Origin: Kitagawia praeruptora
Lineage: Eukaryota; Streptophyta; Magnoliopsida; Apiales; Apiaceae
Length of the DNA: 64,000 bases
Direction of reading: 5' to 3'
NCBI GenBank assembly: GCA_037693485.1
Contig: CM075353.1
Location: 7,264,001-7,328,000, forward strand
Part shown: positions 33,982 to 43,171 of the stretch, one piece after another
How the letters are laid out: every line of letters starts with the position of its first letter
Numbering within the stretch: the first letter of the stretch is position 1
Made by a program: the position numbers and the translations under genes
The notes under the pieces: model-generated
Databases searched by the model: none
What the model saw: the letters and a program-made list of their open reading frames with translations, nothing else
Told to the model about the DNA's origin: nothing

Positions 33982-34887
33982 TGTTGTGAGGGAAAATTGG
34001 TACAACACTTCAATGATATAATTACAAAAATCAACCAAGAAAATCCAGAAATAACAATCAAATAATCGAATTTTAAGCCAAAAACCCTAATCTCATGAAC
34101 CCTAATCCGAGAGGGAGAAGAGTGATTTTATGGACTGAGTTTGCAAGGTACCCCAGGCTATGATGATCGAATATAACCTATTCAATCCAAGGTTCACAGC
34201 TAGGAGCAAGTGTTAGAGGTGTGTGTGTATCCAACCCCTTGCAAAGTGCCTACATACTCTTATTTATATAAGAGATCAAGTCCTCATGTAGTTCTTTGAT
34301 AATTCCCACGATCTGATAAGCCTCATCCTCCCTAACCAACTTGCAACGATCCTTTATCACCATCCACCTGATTATCCCGTTTGTTAACTTCCTGATAATT
34401 CCCGCTTTTTATTGTAATATATCCATACATACACGCATATATATATATATATTCCATATATATATGATGTTAATCCTTGATAACTGTTACTGATATACCG
34501 TTCCTATTGTTTAGGAGATATTCTGAAGGATGTTACGACGTACATTATCCAATCTCCTATAATATAGGCGATTATGAGCCCGCTGGTTTATTTTCTGGAA
34601 ACCTTTGGGGTTCATGCGCGTACCCCTAACCTGGCAACCTGCTACCCAGTTGAACCCCTGCCTGGCCTTCACACAGCTTCACCCTTATCCGGGGTTCACA
34701 TGCACGTGCCCATGTATGAACATACCTCGAACTAGATGCCAGAATCCTATCCTCCAATCTATTTATAAGGCATACTAAATTACCACACTTACTCCTTAGC
34801 TCAATCTATCCGTCCATATCCACCTGATTCGAGTCCATAACCTTAGTGGGCTTTAAATCAAGTCCAAGGCGGATTTTGGGCACAACA
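33982..34887 (-). repeat. Gypsy 5' LTR
   Basis: 906 bp, uninterrupted, bounded by TGTTGTG and CACAACA, with ATAGC following at 34888-34892. It aligns with the split 3' LTR. Confidence 0.95.
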
Positions 34888-34892
34888 ATAGC

Positions 34893-35640
34893 ATTTTTGG
34901 TTCCATTTTCTTCTGAAAACTCCGGACTGTTGCGATTTAAAGGCACAAAGATATTCTGCTGAAAAAAAAATTGGGATTGTGTGCCGCAGATGGAAATGGA
35001 ATGGTTGTACTGGAAGAGAAGGCTCTGTGATGTTTACTCTTCACATCAAGCAGCTGCAATTCCATTAACCTCCGATTATGCAATTCAATTGCGTCTTCCA
35101 AATCACCTTGCTCCTCCAACTTCTTCCTCCAGAGTGTGTCTTGACTATTATACAACATCCTTCCCCCAACTGTATATCAAAGAGGTCTCTTGAGTCTAAA
35201 CCAGTTGGTCTACCACATGATAAAAATTCGCTCCTCTTTATTTGTTGATGCTTCCTGAATTTATCCGAAACTTTTCCTTTCTCCTTGTACGGCTTAACAA
35301 GCACACAAGCATCGCATACAAAATGAGGATTCCCTTTAGCAAGAATGAGCTTCACAGTATCTAGATAAACAAAGGTGACAAATCCAAACATGTGCTTCTA
35401 CTGGTATGGAATCCTCACATCTTGCACCGGACCATAAATACTGAAATAAGTTAACACATCTTCTTCTCTAAATGTACTGTCAGTTGGGGAAGTCAAGTAT
35501 ATCTGTCTTGATTCTAGACTCAGTATCGAAAACTCACTCCTCTCAAACCTAGGAGGTCGACTAAATTTGATAATTTCATCCCCCATCATTGGAGTTGTAG
35601 TTGCCCTTGGGCTATAAGAGAAACTAGGGCCTCCATCCAT
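34893..35640 (-). pseudogene. Captured CCCH zinc finger/RRM protein fragment, RRM part
   Basis: Leftward: [36 protein letters not shown], then (frame change) [49 protein letters not shown] and (another frame) [32 protein letters not shown], ending SPEFSEENGTKN at the Gypsy insertion. These are the RRM and following conserved blocks of plant CCCH proteins such as AtC3H53/55, which bind RNA. At least two frame changes and no CCCH fingers show it is a dead fragment. There are no introns. Confidence 0.85.
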
Positions 35641-35675
35641 GAACTGAGAAGTTGTTGCTAATCATTGTATTAAGA

Positions 35676-35850
35676 TTTCCTTTAGAAAATGAAGTCGAAG
35701 GAACTTTCCGTTCCCTCAACTTTCTCCTCTTCACTAGAGGAACCGTAGCTTCTCCTTGAACAACATCAACCAGTGGTACATCAGTGAACAATTCTTTTTG
35801 CGATTTGAGCCTTCCATGTAAAACTGCTAAATGATGAAATGAAACTCTCC
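35676..35850 (-). pseudogene. Captured ABC1K/COQ8-like N-terminal fragment
   Basis: Leftward it encodes LHGRLKSQKELFTDVPLVDV, then PLVKRRKLRERKVPSTSFS. This matches the conserved stretch just before the ABC1 domain in plant COQ8-type kinases. The continuation (SRAMGVAGLG) is found only beyond the CCCH fragment at 13400, so the CCCH piece sits inside the ABC1K sequence. Confidence 0.72.
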
Positions 35851-36215
35851 TCTAGGTAAAGACGTAAGGCTGATCGTTTATTGTGTTGACGAAAGGGATT
35901 GTAAGGTTCTAGAAGCATTAGAGATTCTGGAGGTTCTAGAAGCTACAATTGGGCTACATATTTTTTCAAACAGCAAGTGTACATTACCCACACAGCTGTT
36001 ACATTCAACATTACTAAGGCTAAGGTCTCCTCTGCACTAAAACAACCCAGAAATGGCCAATTAGCTTTGCCCATAAGTTGTCTTGTTGGAGACTATTAAA
36101 GCAAAAAAGTAAAAAGATTTTGGTGGGGTGTCATTTTCTCAAATCATGACTGGGTTTCAAGAAAATGTTGAAGATTGATGTGTATGTAATAATTGTTAGG
36201 ACTCGAAAATCAGAG
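35851..36215 (-). other. Leader of the gene-carrying retroelement
   Basis: No family recognised. It lies between the ABC1K N-terminal fragment and the primer site. GGTTCTAGAAGC-type words recur near 35910 and 35933. Confidence 0.4.
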
Positions 36216-36227
36216 GCTTTGATACCA
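36216..36227 (-). other. Primer-binding site of the gene-carrying retroelement
   Basis: The minus strand reads TGGTATCAAAGC directly after the LTR end TTATCA, one mismatch from the iMet-tRNA primer site. This fixes the orientation of the outer element. Confidence 0.75.
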
Positions 36228-36435
36228 TGATAACAAACATATTTGTTACATATATAGATGAATAAAGAAAAAGAAAAGAGATTGAGAGAAATATGTACAA
36301 CCATGGTTTTCATTAATTAGCTATATGGTGAAATGAACAAGTGACTAAAAAGAAACTAATTGGCTCTTTATATATATATAGCCAAATTATATTCAACCTC
36401 AATTACTAAACTACCCCTATATGTATTCCTTAATA
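36228..36435 (-). repeat. 5' LTR of the gene-carrying retroelement
   Basis: 208 bp, the partner of 9492-9695. The match runs from TGATAACAAACATAT to TATTCCTTAATA. Confidence 0.75.
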
Positions 36436-37994
36436 TATAAGTTCTGTTAAATTTTGATATGAATTTTAATGACAGGATGGAGTGTATTCATCAACAAAGA
36501 AAGTGACTAAAAAGTAATAAATAAAAGGAAAAAGAGGAGAGATCTAAATTGATATATCTGTAAGACAAAAATGGTAAAAATACCAAAGATTCAATAGGTA
36601 ATTTAGGTTACGGGATTTCAATTAATCACCAATGCTTTTAGTTGTTTTTTCTTAGTTGAAGAAAGCTGAATACCATTACATGATGCAGTTTGCATCTTTT
36701 TAAATTTTAAAAAACAATGCGCTTGGAGTAGAACGCAAGATCAAGCTACGTAGGAGTGGTATTCAATATCAACTTTTAATGACTTAGAAGAAATTTAAAA
36801 TTATGTATTATTCAATTCTAATCTTTAAGGAGTATCTGAAAGGTATTATTCAATTAATACTTCTAACAGCTTTTAAAAAGTCATTAAAAGCAGGACATTA
36901 TTCAATTTAAACTTTTAACAACTCTTTGAAAGTAGATTGTCATTCAAAAAGTCATGGATTTGGAAGGACAATTACATTTAATGATTTTTAATGACTTTTT
37001 ACTCAAAATATAACTAGAAATTTTATTTAAAAAGTCTTGTGGTTTGGGACAAGATTTCAAGTGACTTTTACATTATTATTTTAATTTCTTCAATTCCTTT
37101 TATTTCAATTTTTTCATTTTTCCCTCACACAAATAATTTCTCTCTTTTACGTACACAAATCATCTTACTTACATAAATCATCTTTTTACGTATACATACA
37201 TATGATTTAAAAATTAAATATTTAATTATTATTTTATATTACTCTTGTAAATGAAAAATTTATAAGCGATTTTATTAATATACATTCTTATTATAAATTA
37301 TTTACCAAACTTATAATTTTTGACTTTTTTCTTTATGTTACTTATTTATTACTCCGTACATTCATATTAATATAAGTTCCAGCTGTAAACAAACAGAATC
37401 GAGTTTCGTTTGAGTCGAGCTTAATTTTTTTTAAAATGAACCGAGTCAAACCGATTTTGCTAACCGAATGAAAAGTAATGTTCAAGATCGACTCACTAAT
37501 AAACGAGTTAAACACGAGTTTGGTCACAAATTATTCGATTCGAGCCGAACTCAAACCGAAATAGAGCCGAATCGAGTTATTCACTAATAGTTCGTATATT
37601 TTATACTCAATTAAATTCGATTTTTAAAATGACCCGTGTGATTCATATTCTCGCAACCAAATCACGGTTTAAGATTATATTATACATTAAATAGCTCATA
37701 CATCGCACGAATTATAACCTATTACTTATAATTCATCGCAAATAAAATTTGTAAGTAGAATTATATAAATAAAAAATTACAATTTATTAATTTGTTGAAT
37801 TTAATATAAAAATTTTGCGATTTTGAGTTAGGAAAATGTTAGAGATTTTAGTTGATATATAAAATGTACTTTTAGTTTTTATTGAAGGCGTGGGTTTAAA
37901 ATTATTTTTTATTTTAAGTTAAAAATGACTATTTATATAATAAATAAAGAAATGATCTAAAATTGAAAAAGTATATTCCACTTAATGTTTATAT
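36436..37994. other. AT-rich intergenic stretch with degenerate repeats
   Basis: No gene is supported. About 36755-36965 has four or five imperfect copies of a 45-50-bp block containing ATTATTCAATT and CTTTTAA/AAGTCATTAAAAG words. About 37388-37600 is rich in CGAGTTTG/GAGCCGAA words typical of old plant MITE-like repeats. Confidence 0.55.
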
Positions 37995-38168
37995 AGTAGA
38001 AACTCGATAAATGAATATTCGATACACGAATAACCTCATCAAATGAATAATTTTTTCCGGTCCCGATATAATAGAGATAGTGTATTTTTGATCTCGATAA
38101 ATGAATAATCTCAATTAATGAATAAAATTCTTCAGTTCCAAACATATTCATTTATCGAGGTTTGACTG
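37995..38168. mobile_element. Emigrant/pogo-like MITE
   Basis: The left end AGTAGAAACTCGATAAATGA and the complement of the right end, CAGTCAAACCTCGATAAATG, are inverted repeats of the Emigrant type (Arabidopsis pogo-derived MITEs). TA follows at 38169-38170. It is 174 bp long and non-coding. Confidence 0.8.
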
Positions 38169-38671
38169 TATTATTAATAATTTAAAAGTTATACAATAAC
38201 AAAATTACACAAAAAAAGTTTAAACTAAAAATTTTTACATTTAATTTATAATTTCAAATCATTAATCAATTTTTATCTAAACAAGCTCATTATTATATTT
38301 TAGAAACAAACATAAATTAATAAGTCTAGTTTTCAAAAAAAAATGTTTTAAGTCTAGCAAGAGTGCTATTTTATACGTGTAAAAAATTGTCCTTCATTTA
38401 ATTTTAGGTATGCAGTGCATGATGATAGACATATTATCCATCAAATATGTTGGTCCATTATCTATCTATACTATTATATTAAAATCGAAATATTGAAAAT
38501 TTGTCGGTTTGAATTTGGTATGGTTATCCTAATTATTAAAATAAACAATAACATAATATAATTAATAGCAGTTGGCCGATTATTTTTTTCATATTTACTT
38601 TTAGTTAGAAATGTTACCTTTCATAAACAAATTGTATGTACCAAATTATGTATATCAAAATCTATTAAAAC

Positions 38672-39223
38672 AAATAGCATTGTTGAAAGGCTCACGATCT
38701 ACTGCAAACGTTTGCAATAGACCTGTTTGGTAATAAACGGTTTCTATACCGTTGGATCAACCATCCAACGACTGTGGTTTAAAAAAAATCAGCACTGTAC
38801 CACAAAAACTTTCCGCGCGCGGTACGGGAAAATTACCAAAATACTCCCTGTTTTCACATCAAAATCTATTGTACGTATCACAGAAACGTTCTGCGGTACG
38901 GGGCAGACCGTTTGCTATGGCATACGTTTGCCCCTAACCGGATCCCTTGTTGAAATTAATGCAAGATCTTTTAGATCTTATCTTTTAGAAAAAACAATCA
39001 AAGAGATAATTTGGATTTTGTTTTCAATGTGAGATCTTTTGGATTTTATTATTATATAAAACAATCTGAAAGAGATAACTTGGATTAAATAGCATTGTTG
39101 AAATTAATGCAAGATCTTTTAGAAAAAAACAACCTAAAGAGATAATTTGAATTTTGTTTTCAATGCGAGATCTTTTGGATTTTATTATTAAATAAAACAA
39201 TCTAAAAGGAGATAGCTTGGATT
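38672..39223. repeat. Tandem duplication of a 140-150-bp unit, first copy split by a MITE
   Basis: Both copies run from AAATAGCATTGTTGAAA through TTTTCAATGNGAGATCTTTT to a GATANCTTGGATT end. Copy 1 is 38672-39086 (with the MITE), copy 2 is 39087-39223. A more diverged related piece lies at about 40610-40680, upstream of the defensin-like gene. Confidence 0.85.
38689..38946. mobile_element. Mutator-like MITE with 9-bp target duplication
   Basis: 258 bp between two copies of TTGTTGAAA (38680-38688 and 38947-38955). The empty site survives in the neighbouring repeat unit near 39096. The inverted ends share GCAAACGT.TGC.ATAG. It contains the palindrome TGCAAACGTTTGCA (38703-38716) and a CGTTGGAT/ATCCAACG hairpin. 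Confidence 0.82.
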
Positions 39224-40091
39224 TTTTGATTTGCTCATACTAATTATAATTATCTGGATATTTATATTTTCTGCTTAAGTTATTATTATATTATACAATG
39301 AACAAAGATCCAAGTCCACAATCTAGTTACACATTTATTTTTATTTTTACATCTTTCATTTTGATTAACAATTTATTAACATATAAATTATTGTTCTCGG
39401 ATTTTCTAACCATATATCTATATATACCTTGGTCCATAATTAAATATGTTTTTCTTTATTTAAAGCATATTTTTTTTGTTCTTAATTGCTTATTAAATTA
39501 CGAAAGTCCTAGAGACTATTGGTCCTACACAAGGAAAAAAGCAAATCGTAGTTTAGTTCGAACATTTTAGCATTCCATTCATTTAATATTTTGAATTATA
39601 AAATATTTAAAAATTTCATATAAAAATATGTGATAATGAAATATTAACATGTACATAAAAATTTTATAACTCATTATTTAATATATTTAGAAGAGAAAAG
39701 TTCTATGGAGACCTTCATTTTATTGGAGATGGCGGAGACCATAAATGTTCTGCATTCAAAACATTACAAAACTTATTATTTTGCAAAGCGTGTTACGTGA
39801 AAATCACTATTTCGTTAGAAATCTTCAAAATCATATTGCAAAATATCATAAAAACGGGGATAAGAAATTATTTTGAGTAATCTCCAACTTAGGATGATTG
39901 TGGTTAGAACCAATCTTTGTACTATTTATTTCATGAAAAATATTTTCAAAATTTTAATCTTCAAATTCATTAACAATATCATGTGTGTATATCCACTAAT
40001 TTTTTATTTTTAGCAATGAATAAATAGAACAATGAAAAGAACAATTGCTTCAACTAAATATAACATAGATATATTTCATGAAGATATAGCA

Positions 40092-40520
40092 CTAGCAGCT
40101 ATATTTACATTTACATTTACATGTGGATTCATCCATACACCAAGAGTCAAGATACGTTCTTGGGTGTGCATTTTTGCACAGTGTTCTGCACCTTCCAAAA
40201 AAGCATCGTCTTTTTGTGGTAATAGTGTCAAAACATATATGTGCTGTGAATTCTTTCCCAAGTCACTTCCATTAACATCTGCATGTACATCATTACTTTT
40301 AGAACTTAACAAACGGATTTTCATGAATATGTTTATATAAGCTAGTTTTCAAACCAAATATTTATCATTTGCATTTAAAATAATACAATTTTTTTTGCAT
40401 ATATGAGTTATAATAAAATATGAAATAATAACCTTTGTTCTGGTTAGGGGCAAGAGCAATTGAGAAATCAATACCAAGTACCAGAATGATGAGAACAAAA
40501 AAGGTACAAATTTTGGCCAT
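40092..40520 (-). CDS. Small secreted cysteine-rich peptide, defensin-like
   Basis: Exon 1 (40520-40433) encodes a signal peptide (MAKICTFFVLIILVLGIDFS). A 189-bp GT-AG intron follows. Exon 2 (40243-40092) keeps the frame and encodes a mature part with nine cysteines: ICFDTITTKRRCFFGRCRTL then C at 12-, 5-, 1-, 1- and 3-residue spacings, ending KCKCKYSC and TAG. Total 79 residues. One-intron structure after the signal peptide and this cysteine pattern fit plant DEFL/LCR genes, which act outside the cell in defence or reproduction. A TATATAAG lies about 55 bp upstream on this strand. The acceptor has a weak pyrimidine tract. Homologue and expression are unknown. Confidence 0.62.
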
Positions 40521-40573
40521 TATAATTATTTTGTAATTGTAGTTTGTGTATCACAATTTGTTACATTGCACTT

Positions 40574-40581
40574 CTTATATA
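40574..40581 (-). promoter_or_regulatory. TATA box of the defensin-like gene
   Basis: TATATAAG on the minus strand, 54 bases before the ATG at 40520. The short leader between them is AT-rich and contains no other ATG. Confidence 0.5.
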
Positions 40582-41070
40582 GTAACAAACAACAGTGTGT
40601 GGGGAATTTAATGTAATATCTTCTAGATCTTACTTTTAAGAAAAAACAATCCTAAACAAATTATTTGAATTTTGATTTTTCTTAGTAGTAATTATAATAG
40701 AGATATATTGATATTTTTTTTCAAAGATATTTTTTTTTGTCAAGAATAATCTTTATATAATAAACTGTATTAAAATACAACATTTGGAGATAAGTGTTTG
40801 TTCATTCAAGAATCTTTATTATAAGTCCCCAGGTAGATAATAAAATTTTAGATAATAAAATCTTGATTTATGAAAAGAAAATATCCATCTTATAGTCATC
40901 TATCTATTATATATCTAAATACAATAACAAGGGGGTTTGATGAGCAATTTAATTGATGGACTATTTTACCCTCATCTTTACTCTATGTTTTTAGGATTAT
41001 TTTAGTTTTTTAACATTAACATATTTAGTACATATTAATACTTAATATTCATTAATGTATAATTATTAAT

Positions 41071-41114
41071 TATACATACATACATACATACATACATACA
41101 TACATACATACATT
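41071..41114. repeat. (ACAT)n microsatellite
   Basis: About eleven repeats of a CATA/TACA unit inside the putative Helitron. Confidence 0.95.
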
Positions 41115-41385
41115 TATGTTGAATAATCTAATAATTTTTCACTATTTTTAATTTATTAATTATTTATAATTATTACACATATTTATACATATAAACATTT
41201 ATGTGCATATATAATAATATATGATAATATTCACTAACATGTAACATATCTCATTATACTATTATATAGATCTACTATAAATATTTATGAATTAAATATT
41301 AATAAAAAATCACATGAAAAAAAAAATTATATAGGAGTATCAAACATGCATGTGCATTGTAATCATCCATATCTTTAATACATCA

Positions 41386-41390
<5 letters not shown>

Positions 41391-41473
<83 letters not shown>
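41391..41473. repeat. (AT)n microsatellite
   Basis: About 80 bp of uninterrupted alternating T and A, the longest simple repeat in the window. Confidence 0.97.
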
Positions 41474-41475
<2 letters not shown>

Positions 41476-41989
41476 TCTGTCATACTTTAAGTATTATGTT
41501 TACATGACACAAATAAATTCAAATCAATATAAAAAGGAATCTTCATATGTATATATAAGTATAATAATTAACAATCGTAAAACTCAACAATCACATCTTT
41601 AGTACGTAAATGCATAAAATAATATAACAAATATCCAATCTTAGTATATATAAAAATAACACTTAAACTAGCCACTGGATCATTAGTCTCACAAAAGAAA
41701 ATCAACGATAATATAAATCATTTATCGCATATACATATACATCATATACTTTAGAAAAACAAATAATTTATTCGTATTTAGAACATACCCGTGCAAAGCA
41801 CGGGCTAAAGAGCTAGTTATATTTTAATACTTCAACCACCTTCTTTGAATCTCATGTTCAAATCCTTTTGTGATAACATACATTTCAAACTTTAATGGTT
41901 CTTCTATATATCACATTTATTCTTTGTACAAATAATGCTTTCAAATTTTAACAACAAAAACAACTGTAACCAATTTTAAGTAACAACGG

Positions 41990-42735
41990 AAGCTATTAAT
42001 GTGACATCAAAGGGCTTGGAGACTCACCTATCTAATCAAATCTCTTCGCTTGAAGTAAAGTCTCTACTGGCCTCTTGTGTTTACCTTCAGTTTGTCCCAA
42101 GAGAACTAAATGAGGATGCAGACTCATTGGCAAAGGATGGGCTGAAAAGGGGCTTTTTAGCCTCTTACTGGAACCCAGAAATTCAAGGCCTGTAGTTTTA
42201 CCTGCTAAAAGTCTCAGTTCCAAGGCCATGGAGAGTCTTGATAATGAGGAAGGTTTAAGGTTTCAAGACATTGAAGATCACCAGGACAACCTCCCTCCTG
42301 ATCTTTGTAGTCCTTTGTGTCATGGCCAAGGTTCATTTTCAGATGCTGTAGCTCTAAGCATGAGATTACGGACCTTGATGCAGGAACTTTTAAGGGTATT
42401 TATGCTAAAGATATCATCGAAAGTGCCATCATAAGGAACATCATTTCGCTTCTCCAGAGGGGTAAAGGCTAAAAGGTTCAGTTGAATGATAAACAACCTC
42501 TCTCGCCTTAATTTCGCAAAGGAGAACCAGCACTCAACAGCAGTGATTTCGATTCAGCCTGCATTAGCTTCTCAGCTTTCAGTTTTAAATAGTCTAAGAT
42601 TCAATTTTTGGTATCATGTTTCACTCTTTAGTTTGCCGCAGGGCCCTGTTCTAGCAGTGCTTTGTTCCAGGCCTTCCAGTTGTACCACATCTTTCTACTT
42701 ATTAATAAAATCTCTGATTATCAAAAAAAAAAGTA
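41990..42735 (+). mobile_element. 5'-truncated LINE fragment
   Basis: Codons from 42001 to 42195 resemble the RNase H tail of plant L1 elements (VYLQFVPRELNEDADSLAKD). A 3'-UTR-like stretch follows and ends in TAAAATCTCTGATTATC and a run of A (about 42723-42732). Strong 5' truncation is usual for LINE copies. The exact 5' junction and target duplication were not found. Confidence 0.65.
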
Positions 42736-43171
42736 ATGGGTGCAATAATTCTTCTCATGGTTCCTAAATGGACTAAACATAAAACTTTATGATAAGTGAT
42801 CATTTTTCATATTATATTGCATTTCAGATGCATCCCTATAGATTCAAAAACTTTTGTTCCATCTGACAACATAAGTATTGGAACCGTTTCATCTCTTTAG
42901 AACTTTGTTTACAATTTTTAGACTAAACAAATATCATGTCCTTATTCATTACCTTTTTGATTTAAAATTAATATTACAAGCATTAATATATACCCAAAAA
43001 TATCACAACATATTTTTCAATTATTAATAAAATATTTTGAAAATCCGTATGCATTGTTTATAATAAGGAAACATTAGTATAATTCGTAAACATGAGTTTA
43101 TTAAATCATAATAAATTAAATTTAAAAATTACTAAAAATAATAATTGTATAAAAATATAATTGTAATTATA
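42736..43171. other. AT-rich intergenic stretch
   Basis: No coding region, RNA gene or repeat boundary was recognised. Confidence 0.5.

Larger units (their letters stand above)
13692..34887 (-). mobile_element. Ty3/Gypsy retrotransposon, Tat lineage, with antisense gene
   Basis: LTRs at 33982-34887 (5') and 13692-22481 (3', interrupted by a Copia element) start TGTTGTG and end CACAACA. The flanking duplication is ATAGC (13687-13691 and 34888-34892). Gag-pol is read leftward and includes reverse transcriptase, RNase H, a second RNase H of the archaeal type and integrase. The dual RNase H and the opposite-strand gene downstream of pol mark the Tat (Retand/Ogre/Grande-like) group. Without the Copia insert the element is about 13.3 kb. 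Several stops make gag-pol defective. Confidence 0.95.
9492..36435 (-). mobile_element. Short-LTR retroelement carrying host gene fragments, split by later insertions
   Basis: Two direct repeats of about 205 bp (9492-9695 and 36228-36435) bound the unit. On the minus strand the right copy is followed at once by TGGTATCAAAGC, one mismatch from the iMet primer site. The left copy is preceded by a purine tract (GAGAGGGAGTAT). The flanks CATAA (9487-9491) and TATAA (36436-36440) may be a 5-bp target duplication with one change. Removing the nested Gypsy (13692-34892) and the solo LTR (11506-13074) leaves about 4.2 kb. That interior has no gag or pol, only ABC1K-, CCCH/RRM- and BOR-like fragments. 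It is thus a non-autonomous element comparable in principle to maize Bs1. The LTR ends are not canonical TG...CA. Confidence 0.72.
38465..41816 (+). mobile_element. Putative non-autonomous Helitron
   Basis: The left end A|TCTATACTATTATATTAAAA fits the plant Helitron 5' start. The right end is a perfect hairpin, CCCGTGC AAA GCACGGG (41788-41804), followed nine bases later by CTAG|T. No Rep/helicase is present. The interior is AT-rich and contains repeats, a MITE and the defensin-like gene. Pairing these two ends is inference, because other Helitron-like ends lie nearby. Confidence 0.6.

Noticed and set aside
40076..40324. 82-codon minus-strand frame (MKIRLLSSK...) in another frame of the same region
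   Set aside because: It has no signal peptide and one cysteine. The spliced frame gives the cysteine pattern and joins to the signal-peptide exon.
40032..40340. 102-codon plus-strand frame over the defensin-like gene
   Set aside because: Opposite strand of exon 2. It has no signal peptide or recognisable domain, and its cysteines are a shadow of the minus-strand gene.
41788..41816. Transcription terminator hairpin
   Set aside because: GC-rich stem plus CTAG|T recurs at several sites and fits Helitron 3' ends. Such terminators are not expected in a plant nucleus.
42001..42434. Small protein genes
   Set aside because: The codons match a LINE RNase H tail, and the rest is 3'-UTR-like up to a poly(A) run.
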